A DNA stretch of 64,000 bases from Taenia hydatigena (Eukaryota; Platyhelminthes; Cestoda; Cyclophyllidea; Taeniidae). The notes under the pieces were generated by a model. That model searched no databases, was not told the DNA's origin, and saw only the letters and a program-made list of their open reading frames with translations. Where the stretch lies: contig JADWOT020000003.1 in the NCBI GenBank assembly GCA_036345935.2, positions 22,462,509 through 22,526,508 of the forward strand. The letters are read 5' to 3'. How positions within the stretch are numbered: the stretch's first letter is position 1; each line of letters begins with the position of its first letter. The translations under genes and the position numbers were made by a program. This document shows, piece after piece, positions 24,601-37,900 of the stretch.

Positions 24601-27600
24601 GCCTGAATCATTTCCCTGACGACTCCAGAAGGTGGCGGTCGTCTGAAAGCCTCATGTTCGGTACCGTTGGACTTTGCTGACGCAGTCGCCGACATCGCTT
24701 CCGGATGGTCGCTGAGACCGAACGGATGAGCGGCTTGTCGCCATTGAAGGATCCATTCACGCTCTTCGTCCATCAACGGTACCGTTGTCGCGTAACCTGT
24801 GAAGGAAAAATGTGGCAAACAAAGAACAGAATAAATAGTCAATCCCATGTACTTATCCATTACAACCTTATGCAATTTACTCAATTGTTTTCACCTTTCC
24901 GAACCTTCTGAGTGCAAATTACTAAAGCTGTTTATAACTCACATGTCTGACAATGCCTTCAAGAACTAAGTAAACGATAAGTTGGTAGCATTGTCGAGGA
25001 CCACGCCTTAACTTGCCAATAAATCCAAATTTAATGCCTGGTTATTACGCTCCTGCCGTTGATAACGAAAATTACAACAGGCGAGTTAGTAAATAGACCA
25101 ATTTTAGGTTCCATACCTAACTCGGACGTGAAATGTGTTCAACATCAGGAGTTTAATACTCCTCCACATTACAAGAATTCAATAGTGCTTTAAGTACGTG
25201 AGAAGGCGTTACAAGAGAGGTGGTGCAGCAGGAAAACCTTATATTTTCTGTCTTGCTTTGAGAAATACCTTCTTTAGGATAAAATTCTCATCATCGTGGC
25301 GGTACACGTTCCTTTTAGATTCCACCTCGGAGATTGCTTTAATGCACTGCAATAAATGCAGAAGCGTCACAGATGATCCGCAAAACAAGACAGGACTTAG
25401 CAATGAACTCGTTCGACTTTGTGAAAATTTGAAAATAGGCAAACCCTAGGCGCAAATCTGGTACGAAGTGAAATAACTTTATCGAAATGAAATGAAAGAG
25501 TAAGGTGGCAAATTTGATTGAAGGACGTATTCAATCAACGAGACCGCCGAGATACAAATCAAGGACAATCAATGAGAACGGAAATGAGGAACAGTAAAAC
25601 CCAACTGTTTTAATCCAAGCTACTCTGATGATCATATTGTAGGAAACGGCAATTTCTATATCTGGGGTGAGAAAAAAGTTTTTCAACTCACCAGAATGAA
25701 GACGAAACTCGGAGGAAGCGATACTGTAAGCACTCCATCCAACAGCATTGCGGACGCACACTCGCACACGATAGGCCTGCTCTGGTTGCAGGCCGGAAAT
25801 AAGGAACCGACGATCCACGGAGTAGCCGACTGTCCTCCATGCTGAGGCGACCGGTTTGGCGTCTAACAAAAAGATGAAAATCAATTAGACTTTCGAGATA
25901 TCCATCAGTCCAGACAAAATACAGCATTTTAACTGTAATTTAACTGCGTAGGCTCGCACAAAAGTTACCATCATAATCTTCGTTTAATGGCCCACTATCC
26001 TCCGTCATAAAAGTAGTGATTTTTTGCGTCATTATGTATAACTGCGCCATTAACAAAAGTGCGAGAAGCTCAAATACGAAAACAATTAAAATAGGAATGA
26101 AGCCCCTGGCATTTTTTGCGTATAAATGAAAAGAATGCGTTTTGGGATAATAGGTGTGCATAAACCATTGGACTTGGGACATTTCCGTTTTTACGCAAAT
26201 CATCTTAAAAGGCATTAGCAGTTGGGCATTATTCACATTTCCACGCGACTTCCTCCAGCGTAGTTTTGGGTCTTATAAGATAAGTAATTTCTAAAACCGA
26301 TTTTTTGAGCCAATCCGACAACATCTGAAATGTTTAGATACTGAATTCATGTTTAGCTTGATCCGATATTCCTCTACCCTGTTCATTGTTAATGCTTGTC
26401 AATTTGCCACACGATAGTCAGTTTCCGCCAAGAAACATGAAAAATCATTGCCTTGAAGCACACGGAACTATCAACAACACTGCCTTCATACTGTGGCTTT
26501 AGAAGTAAAGACCAACGAATAAAAACTAAGGGATTGCATCCTCAATCATTCCAAGATTGCAGTGTTTCATTAAAGGGAACAGAATTGAAAACTTTGGCCA
26601 TTGTGAAATGCTTACCAGGATATTTGACATCGACGCGGTAGATGAAGTCCTCACAACTGTCATCATTTCCACAAGTCCAGCCAACGAGAACTTCAGTGGA
26701 GGCCGACTGCAAAATGCCTGGACGACCAGGAGGTGATGGCGGTTCTGTAAATAGGATTGGCAGGAACGGAATGACGATTTTGAGATAAATAGGACCTGAT
26801 GATGGAAACTAAGCTCACTTACTAAAAGTAAATAGTAATTTATTACAAAACATAAATACAGCATTCGGCTAGTGTGCATTGGCGCTGAACAAGTTAATAG
26901 CAGAGAATGATACATAGTGAAGCCCTGTTGAAACGCTAAAAGTAGCTAGAGTAATAACATGTCACGACACTTTACAGAAAATATTCCTTACGGTGTTAAT
27001 TTTTTGAAGAAACTCTGCATTCAAATAGGTCGAGATATTGCATTAAAATAAACGGATTTTGTGAATTGCAGGACCTTAAACCACTTAGCAAAGTGAGTTT
27101 CGCAACAGTATTAAGTTCAAGTTTTAAAATATAATCTGTTGCAGAGCTAAACGAGGTAGATTCGTGAGTAATTTAAATTGTTTATGTCTCCTAAAATGTG
27201 GTGAAGATAATAATCTTCCTCTAAGTTACAAAAGCCTAGGTATAAAAACGAATGATGTTGCTGTAAGGAAAGTTGCAAACAGAATAAATAGGCTTCACTA
27301 AGACAAATATTCGCCTAAAATGTAGCCAATACAAAAAATTGGTAGGAGCGAACCAACTAGTTTCATCAAGCCACCCACCAGGCAGCAGTATCCTTGCCCT
27401 TGTCTTCGCCTTTCCGTGTCTAGCTCGCACCACACACTCTACCACCTTTCCTGCCATTCCGCGCTCCGCATCGTTAAGACGCAGCCAGAGCCAACCATCG
27501 GGACTAGCTCCCAGCGAGACACCAGGTGCTTCTGATAGAAGGCAGCCCGCAAGGTACCACGCTGCTGCCACACTACCACTGATACTACTACCAGCGCCAA

Positions 27601-30600
27601 AGCTAGCAGTACCGCTCCCACAAAGAGCAAAGCCCTCCAACCCGAGGGCTTCAAGATGCTTGCGCACATCGCTGCGTTGATAGAGAAGTTCAGGAGCTGG
27701 GAGACGTGGAGGACTAGCCAGTTGGCAAGAGAAGAAGACACTGTTTGTCTGCGGATCGATACGACTGTCACGCAGTGGGTTGGAGAAGATTGGAGCTATA
27801 CCATAAAAAAAAGAAATTGGACGGACCCCCAAAGACTCATACAGTAATATTACTTCAAAAATGGATTCAATAAAACGCTATTATCAACCCATCTAATCCG
27901 AAGACTAGTTCAGAACGCACCCAGTTTGGTGGTGGATTTCAGTGGACCCTCACAGAGGTGTGGTTCCACAGGGAGAATCTGCTCGTCGCGTTCCTTGGAG
28001 ATATTATCACAGAGGCGTTTAACGGGTTCGGATGAGTCATCGGCAGAAAGGAGGCTGGGACTGTGTGTCCCGTCGCTGCGACGCCAAGGATCAAGGCGTG
28101 GTGAGGGCGATCCTAACGGCGATTGGTTCATTTGGCTGGCGTAGATAAAAAGCATAGTTTTCATTGATAAGGTTCTGTAATCTCCCGGTTTACGGCAATT
28201 TTTACTCAGACCCCTCGTAAAAAATTGTTTTGCTATGAACTACTGCTTAATTTGAATTTACATTCAACTGAACAAGCTGGACATGCAGCATGGTACTTTC
28301 CAGTTTTGCTGTTGCCCGATAATAAGTGAGGACTTAAAGCGCTACTTTAAAATCTTAAGATGGAAGATGACTCAAAGCTCTATTCGAACCAATCAAATAA
28401 ACCTGGAGGGTTTATGAAGATGAGATTTCTATTCATCTTATAAGACAAGCGCGTGAAATCATATTAAGAATAATGCAGAAATTTGAAATCGTGAGAGCGA
28501 TCAAAGGTGATCCACGATGTGTTTTTGTTAGCACAAATGGGAATGGTAGTTCACACATCCATGGTCAACTTGTGATCTCACTATTCATCGACGTCCAAAT
28601 GGAGCATCGAGGACCTCAAAGAAGAGGTACCCGATCCAGTAAAACCAAATCGTTCCTCCGGTGGAACCATCAATGTTGTGATTCGACTTGTCAAATCTCG
28701 ATCAATACTGCATCCTCGTCCAGAAGAGCCAACATCACTGGAAGACGTTCGTGGCGATTGCGCGGAATCCTCCCGCGCCTCCATTAACACCGGCGATTCT
28801 GACGGTCGTAACGGTGTCACAGATCTTCGAGCTGGTGTCGCTTCAATACATGCACGTCCAGCGAAACGTAAGAAACTCTCCCTACGCAGGCTTCCTGTTG
28901 GGATTGCTTTCTGAAATTACATGTCGCATAAATACCCACTTTTTGGCTGGGGTGTTCGACAACATTGAATAAAATTACCCTTTTTTGATAGATGCGCTGG
29001 TAGATTTTGAGACTACTGAGATTATTCTCCAAATTACGAGCACTCCGACTACCTTCAGCAAGCCAAGGATGTTGTAGACACTCCTTAGCATTAGGCCGGT
29101 TGCTAAAATTTGGGAAATTTTAGTAATATAAGCAACCGCAAAGGTAGACAATCAATGGGAGGGAGATGTTACCAGGGTTCAGTAGCAAGCAGATGACGGA
29201 GAAAATCAATAGCCTCCGGTGAAACGTCTTTTTCCAACGCCTCCGTTGATGCAGCCATCAGTTCTGCTAGTCTGTCTCCTATTGAAGCAACGTCGGCCAC
29301 CTTCAATGTCTCATCCGCATTACGAACAACTGGATGTTCTCCAAAGAGCCTGATGAACAGAAGAAAAGTTTACTCGTTCCACATTTTTTTATTAGAAAAT
29401 TGGGAAAAGACGAGAACTCACAGGAGATAAGCAATGACCCCAATACTCCAGACATCAGCAGCGAACCCGACACACACTTTTGAGTCGTCATCAATACTTG
29501 GAGCGGTGGTGATGCTAAGGAGTTCTGGAGCAGCAAAATCAGGACACCAGAGAGTTGGAGGCATGATACTCGCCACTTGAAGGGCAGTACGTTGACCTAC
29601 GGGTTGAGCCATTGAAAATCCGGTGAGTTTAACAAAGCATGAGATAACACCGAGGTCACTGCGTCCACCAGCGCCTGTGGTGTCGACAGAAAGGCTGCTG
29701 AGTGCTTGCATTAATCCTTCCAAGCCAGCGGTACGTGAAGAAGTTCCTCGTGGAAATATTATGTTATCCGGCTGTAGTAGGGAAACTTGATTTAAAATCG
29801 CATTTTCTCGGGTGAATCGAAGAAAAGTATAGAAGCTTTTCTGGTACGAATAAAATTTGGGAGCCTCCTTATACTGATTTAAGTAATTTAACTTAACAAA
29901 AACACCCTTTTAGCATTAACGTGGTAATTAATTCGTTTTAAAAAGCTAAAATCAAGATAAGTCTTAGTTGATGGCTGAAATGTGCAGAGACCTCTTTCTA
30001 CTGCTTTATTTTTCAAGCTACCAACCACCAAGAAGTGGGATGTCTTAGGTAATAATGGAACAGTCGATAAACAGAAACCTAGACTTAACAGTATTTGAAG
30101 CCTACCTGAATGTCGAGGTGAACAATACCTTCCTCATGAACATGTGCAACTGCTTCAAGGAGTTCTTTGATGAGAATCGCAGCAGCCGCTTCCGTCCATG
30201 TATGCCCCAAGACAACCTCGTCCAGCAAATGATTTCCAGAGAGCCTTTCAAAGGCAAATACTCAGAGTGAATGCCGTGAACCTTTGAGGATTATAATTTG
30301 CAGAGGTAACTCATTCATAGTAATTTGAGCATCCAATTTCTACTCACACCAAATCAGATCTCCGTTCTAGGTATAGGGCAAAAGCTTTTGGGCCTAATAT
30401 TTAGTGAACTGTCGCCAAACCATCAAAGCATTGTACTGACTTAGAAGCTTCAATCCACCGTCAAAAATGAAAAATGCTTAGAAATAGTACCCACCTTTCA
30501 GTGACTAGGACGAGATAATCGTCACTAACCACAGCGTCGACCATCTCCACGACATTGTTGTGATGCAGCCGATTGAGACATTCAAACTCCCGAGCACCCA

Positions 30601-33600
30601 GCACACAGGTCATAGGGTCAGCCAGTGCGTAGACTTTGCCCACGTACTCCCGACTTGTTTTCTTATCGATCAACAAGTGGGCGCGGCTGAAAGAACCTCT
30701 GGAAATCATTAACAAAAAGTGTGGTTCATTAAAAATGTTAAGGCTCCGCCTAGTAGCACTCTTAAAATCTACTTTGTAATTTTAGGAATGTTTTGTGCTG
30801 AAGGAATGCGTAAAATTTATTTATTTCAAGGCTCTCATGAAAAAGTAAGGATGGCACACTAATGTGCCAGGTAGCTACTGCCTGGTATGCTAGGTGCAGG
30901 AGTTGCACATAAATCAAGGAATTTTTACCTGCAATTTGCGAACAAAAAGTATGTTAAATCTGTTTTCATTCTTGTTCATGGGAAACTTTGAGTTCTAAGG
31001 CATATAGGAGTAGTCTGAAAAACTCGGAGCTTCATTTATCCAAACAATGATTCAATCTCTCAGTGCAAGTAGCTCAATATATCACCGGGAACATACAGTC
31101 ATTTCTTTCAAAACATCTGGCGAGATCTGAACTCACGTAGCTATTTGATGAAGAACAAAGTAGTGCTTTTCTATATTCGACCATCTTGGCGTAATCGTTC
31201 GTGGAGATAGCTTTTCTGAAAAGAGAAGTTGCCCAAAGACGAAAGTTTATTCTAGGTGTCTATAAACTAGGAGTGATCTCATTAGATGCTATTAATGGAA
31301 ATAAGCCAGACATCGACGGTTTCAAATGAGCAAACAGCATAACCTCGCTGCCAGAGGCATGGAGAAAAATGGAACATTGCAACCTGCATGTAACATTAAC
31401 TCTTGCGTTTTTAAAGAGCACATGCCACATATGATGTCGGGCTTGAGTAGGAAAACCAAGGAGTCACATCTTTGTGACACTGATGGAAACCTAAGGATGT
31501 GTATTTCCTTATGGACCCTCGTATGTATGAATTTACACTCTTCGCCTTTATTACATGACGGATGAAACAACCGTCTAATTATCAGGACGATTTCAGCTTT
31601 AACTTTAGCGTGACACGAAGTAAGTTCAGTCATTTCATGAAACCAAATCATTTCAGCTGTCAGAAGTGAAACACACTTGATTTAGACTTTCCCATATTGG
31701 TTCCAGCCAACTCTGAATATGGAATAGTTGACATTAAACTTCTCAAACCACCCTACCATTTGGCAGTCGTATCGTCAATGGCCATTAAAAGTGGGTGACC
31801 TGTCTTTTAAGCTATCACTGAATAAAAAGATCAAATAATACCCAAATTGTAGTGCCAGAGTTACAGATTTTTAGAACTAAAAAACCCTTAATCGAGTCGG
31901 TTATTTTGTACCTAATGATAACTCAGGCCATCCTCACCCTCAATCCTAACGATACAACTAGTCTGAGCTCTTCCTGCAGGATTCTCCGCAATCATCGTGT
32001 AGAGGCCCGCGTCTTGAAAAACGCATCTCTCCACACGCAAGGAAGCGTCTACAGTTAACTCGCTGAGTTCCGGTTCTCCTGTGTTTGCAGACCAATCAAA
32101 CTGAGTCGCAGAACTCGTCTCTCCACCAACCCACGTGCGGTGTGAGGAGGTGAGACGCTTGGAGTCTCGAGTCCATGTAATTCTGGCCGGTGGCACGGCA
32201 TCAACACAGCAGGGCAGCAGAAGAGTATGATGCACAGGTAGTGTTATGATTGGCAAAGGAACCTCTGTGATCACTGGTGCGTCTAAAATTCACAAAAATG
32301 AGAGTTAGTCAAAATTGGATTTCATTTTCGACCATTTGTTTGAGTAGAGTAAGGAAAAGGTGATCTGTAGAGGATCGGGGAGTGATCATAGATTATCAGA
32401 AAGTGCGAGTTTGATCCACTTCTCCTATTTTTGGTAAAAGTCATTTACGAATCTTACGATAAAAGAACAAATTTACTGGAAGATTTGAAAGCATAAAATA
32501 AAATGGAATTTTCAATGTTACTTCGTCCGATTTTCTAAATACCCAAAAGGCAATCAAACGCGGTTTAAAATTTGAGGAAAAGATTTTAACTTAACCCTTA
32601 TTCGTTTTTGATTGGCTTGAAGTTGATATTGCTTAGCTTAAAAAAGTGGTTGAAATTTCTTCCTTTAAGCAATCACCATTACATTTTCTAGCTTCTTTAT
32701 AATGAGAACCAGGCTTATTAGTTTCATCTTCATAAAAGGCTTTGTCCCTAGAAGAAAAAAAATATTCGGTGGAGTGTGCTTTTGCATCTCCTGCCGACTC
32801 ACCAGCCCTAACCACTCGGAACTCCTTAACAGCGCTACCAAAGTTGTTAACAGCCCTGCAGGTGTATGTTCCAAAGTCACGTTCGTCGAGATCGAAGAGT
32901 CGTAGTTGGGCCGACTTTCCGCCGCCAGTTACGTGCTGAAAGTAGCCTGACGGAAATTGCTCGTGCTCTATAAGGAAAGAGGACAGCACTAGTGGTCACA
33001 AATACTCATTCTGAAATGGAATTATCATCCTCTGATACAACTGGGACACTGCAAGTTAAATATGCTTCCTTAAAATGTTCCAATTTATTTAAAAGAACCC
33101 ATCACTAAGCATTATGGGTACCTAGGCTGACTTAGGACCAAAAAAATAATTCAAAAATGACATAATTTAATATTTATATCAAGTAACTGATCATCAACGG
33201 TACTCGTAAAACATTCAATGGACTCTACAATAATGCTTTCTTACTGTTTTGAAAATAGCAATGACACCACATATTATCTGTGCGAGGAATGTCCAAGTCC
33301 GATGGGAGCTTCAGACACAAAACATTAACAGTTCTTGTGTGCACACGAAAGCGTATAAGGATGATAGTAAAGGTGGTAGTGCTCTCGGCAGTAAGCAGTT
33401 CACGTGATGTGAATGTTTAAAAGATGGCCACATGCCTAAACCTTAATGACTACCTGAAACGATGCGGGTTTCAGCCTATCACATCTCTAACCGCTCCTGT
33501 GAATATTCATTCACTACGTAGGACGCCGGCCTGCTTAACGCATGAAGCATCGCCATCCTAAGATGGTTCATTTGCACCAAAAAGTCGTTCTGTGCCGGGA

Positions 33601-34956
33601 CATGCCTTACGGCATTAAAATTCTGAGGTAAACGTATCGATAAGCGGAATCGCGTTGGAAAAGATATCACAGATTCCACATATTGCAATCCATTCTTCAC
33701 CTTTCAACAAATAAACACTCAGTACCGGTTTTAGATGAGCATTGTTCGTGCTTTGCGCAGAGCGTGTTTCATCCCGACGGAATTCGAGAAAAATCAAGAT
33801 TAGCACATGGCCTTTCTGTAGGGCTTAGACAAATATCGTTTGCATATGTTTGCAACAAAACGCTTCTTTATTATAATCCTCCCATATTGCATTATGCACA
33901 GGTTCATATAAAGGAAACGACTGGAGTAAAGTAGCTTAAAATATGCAGTGGAAAAAAACAAGTGTTCTTATTCCACTTCAGAGAAAATACAATTACAAAT
34001 CCCCGAACGTTCCCGATCATGCTCAAGTAGCCATTTACCCGAATCTTGAATAAATTTGCTTTTGACATAAGTTTTCCTACATTTGATATTTCAGGATGTG
34101 ATTTCGCTTACAGGACATAAGACAAATGATGTCTCGTGGTGTCCTACTTCAGCTTTGTGCATCTCTTGATCTCTAAAAATGCCGATAGTGAAACAACAAA
34201 TTAACCTCCTGCCTAAACAAAACTCCGTGTCATAAGGACCCTGAAATCAGCGCGCAGAGACTGTTAACACACAATTAATCATTCAGGCAAAAAATGACAG
34301 GAATTCCATTTCTGCGGACATACTGGGGACGTTCGGGATCTCTTGGTAGTTGAAAAACCAAATAAACTGCACCGGATTCTTAAGATTAAATGAGGCGAGA
34401 GTGCATCGAAGATCCAAGTCTCCACCGCTCGGCACGTAGACGACTTCAGGAGAAGGGTCTTCAAACTGTGGTGGTACTAAAGACAAAATGTCAAAAATAC
34501 ACCAATTTTCAAAACTACCATTTTCCTATGACAAAGTGGTGGGACGACCAAACCATATAGCCTTTAGTTAAAATGTAACGTTGAGCTCCCAGTGAAATTT
34601 GCCCTCACACTAATATCCAGTAATACCGTTGGCATGATGGTTTTAAACTACGAGCTATGGCTACTCTCATGAGATTCATGCCTTTCAACAATTCCAAGGG
34701 TTAATCTATTTCCGTTCGAAAATGTACAAGGGGATAGTGACAAGCATGGCCATTTTTATCTTCCAAAAGTGCACAAATTTCAGCCAATCGGAAAACGTAC
34801 GTTTACAGTCTCCTTTGCATAAAAATTAGGCATTTTGTGCGCCATTCTAGTTGAAAGTTAAACCAGGCAAAAGTAGCTTCAAAGCAACTAAGCTGATATT
34901 AACTTGTCTGAGTTTTTGCGAAATTCATACTGCGTAAGAAGGTGGTTTTATAGCAT

Positions 34957-34989
<33 letters not shown>

Positions 34990-37900
34990 TAATGAAACTT
35001 ATTAAGACTAATGACCTACTAGAGTCGAGGGAACTACCCAGGCTACTGTGGCTGCCCATAGACTGACTCGACCCTGAAAGAAAGAACAAGTAACATCATA
35101 AAATGACAAATAGATTATGCCAGATTGTCACTTTAGTTCAGTGTCCACTTTTTTATCAAGCATTATTAAAGGTGTGAAATCGAGCAAAAGGTTTGAATAA
35201 GCCATTTTCAATGGCTTAATGCATCAAAGAATCAAAGGCAGAACTCTATTATTAAGTAACTCAGGAAAAGCACGCACGGCCAGCTCGCGATTTACGCTTC
35301 CTAGTAGGTTGACTGGGCTCGCCCCGACCAAAGTTTGTGACTGCTACAACACGGAGCACATACTCCTGCGTAGGATCTAGACCTTCTAGGGAACATCGGG
35401 GTTGCTTTAGTCCCTCTCGGAAGGTCTCCCACTCATCCGAGGCACTTCCAGAGCCCACTTGACGGATCTGCACTTCATAAGTGAAGGGTGTTAGGGTCTG
35501 AGTAAGATTATACATCTTTGGTGTCTGCCAACGCATTTCCGGAGGTTCACGACCCTCCAGAATGCCTGTGGCTTCTCGCACCGTTGGAACCACAAAAGAA
35601 AGATCAGGAATCACTAAAAAAGAGACGCAGATAGTTGCAGGTTTAATCCAATGGATTTTAAAAGCTAACCACAACGTTTCAAGAGTTGGAACCCACCGAC
35701 TTGAGCATCGACGTGAGTTGCACGGGAAGGGAGGCCTACACCGAACTGATTTCGACCAACAATGCGAAATGAATAGGGTAGAAGGGGATTCACTTTACCC
35801 CATGCAAAGGCTGGTGATGGAAGTCCCGTGGCAATTTTCTCCCATTCCTTCCTATTACCACACATAGCCTGAAAGGAAGATGTGCCGGTCATGAATGGTG
35901 CTGTTTCTACCTGCTACACTTTAAACAGCAAGTTTCAACAAGGTATTTTAGGATGGGACAGAAATGTCCCCAATTTACTGGGTAGTCAATTGCTTTTAAG
36001 ATAAGTCCATTGAAAATTATTCATCAAATGGTACGCTTTACCTGATTGAGGAAGTAATGGACGATAGGAAGAAGTGAGAGCTCTATTCTGCGTGCAAATT
36101 CACAGATGAATGTCTAGCAGTAAAGTAAGAGGCGCCAAGCCGAGAGCTGAATTCCCCACTCCTTCACAAGCTGACGCATGGCGATAATTATGCAGATAGA
36201 TGCTAGCGCTACTTATTCCGCTTTCTTCATCCCTTCCGCATGCCACTTATAGATTCGATGTCTTTTAGCGACTTTAAGGCATCAGACCCAAAGTGAGGAG
36301 GAGAAACGAAAGCTTACCTCAATATCAAAAGTGAGGTGCTCTTCCAAACTCTGCGGCAGTGTAGAGGCCATGATGTTGCTGCTAAAGAAACCTTCTAGAT
36401 CCTCCTCAGGATAGGCGATTTGATACTCATCCACTTTGCTCACATCCACCTTGGCCTTGTGGTAGGAGAGATCGGGTGCCAGTTCAGCTGTGAAGCGACA
36501 ATATCAGTTTTTGTCACGTTTAGACTAGTAAATGTAAGCGAAGGCGGTCGAGTTCTATTTGCAGCGGAGTTAAACAGGGGTTGGAGCTTTCGAAAGTCAT
36601 GGCTTGTAGAAATCTAATTCTGCGTTTATAATGCACATAGTACCTAACATTAATTCTAGCTTTCAGTTGGAGAATGAAAGAACCAGAACCCAGTTGTGCT
36701 TAATTTCAACTGGAAATTGTTTTGAGATTGTTTTTATATCCAACAGAATGAACTGAAGGACACAACATCCATATTTCGTTAAAATTTCAATTTATGATAA
36801 AATCCTGATGACGCAGATTAATAGTCTACCAATTTTAAATGAGTGAGTTAAAAAATCCGTTTAGCTCCAATTAAAGGATTCGCTTGGAGCTGATCTGGAG
36901 CAGTTCGACTTTGTTTCTTGGTAATCCTTTGATTCCGTACAATTTGTAGAATTTTCCTCAATGTCATTACCCATACGTATTTTAAGCAAAATCCAGACCT
37001 ACTTAAGGGGGACTTTGGTGATTGGGAAGTGGTCCTATTGTGCCTTGGACAGATACGATTGATTAAAACAATATCCGAATCATTTATTCACATGAATAGT
37101 TAGTTTGTTTCATGAAACTATCAGTTTTACATAGTCTACAAAGTGTTTTCACAAAAGTGATATTTAGCAAAACAAAGGATTGTCGGGTTTTTGACGCATT
37201 CTCTGAATTATCGTCCTTCGCATGCACAGATTCATAAGTGATTATTCGAAGAATGAATTGCTTTAGACTGATCAAACAAGCTTCGGAAAAGCATTGCTCC
37301 AAAATCACCACTGTCTCTTCCGTAAACGGAGATACGAAAGATCTTCAATGAAAAACATAGTTTTCATATAACGATAACTGGAAGGTCGTTACAAAACTCA
37401 CCAGTCTTTATATTAATCCTCACAGGTCTACTCGGAGCACAGGGCTGATTGTTCAGGAAGGCAATGACTCGATATTCATTCCCGTACATCTCCTTGGGGC
37501 AGTCACGCAGAGTCACCTTGCCCGTCAACTCGTCCTGCAAACTCTCTACAGTTGCCACGGGATACCAGTCTGAGGAGAAGGCGTCTCGACGCTCCACGCA
37601 GTAACGGACAAGACCACGCAGATCTGCGTTCTCCTCGTAGCCGCTGTCGCCCATTCCACGCGTCGCAGAAGAAGACACTACTCGACGTCCCATCGATTCC
37701 AACGCGTCAATGGCTTCGTCCCCTAGACGCCAGCGCAGAACTACCGAGCGGGGAGCCACTATCAGGACTTTTAGGTCTTCCACGCAGCTAGAATAAGGCA
37801 AAAATTCCATAAGTAAAATGTGTTCAAGAAGTTTAAAATTTTTGTATGTCTTACCCTTGAAGCTCAGACAGTCGCTTGGGAATGTGGACAGCTGGCGCTT

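Noticed and set aside
34957..34989. TA run as a promoter or origin-like signal
   Set aside because: It is a simple microsatellite within an intron.
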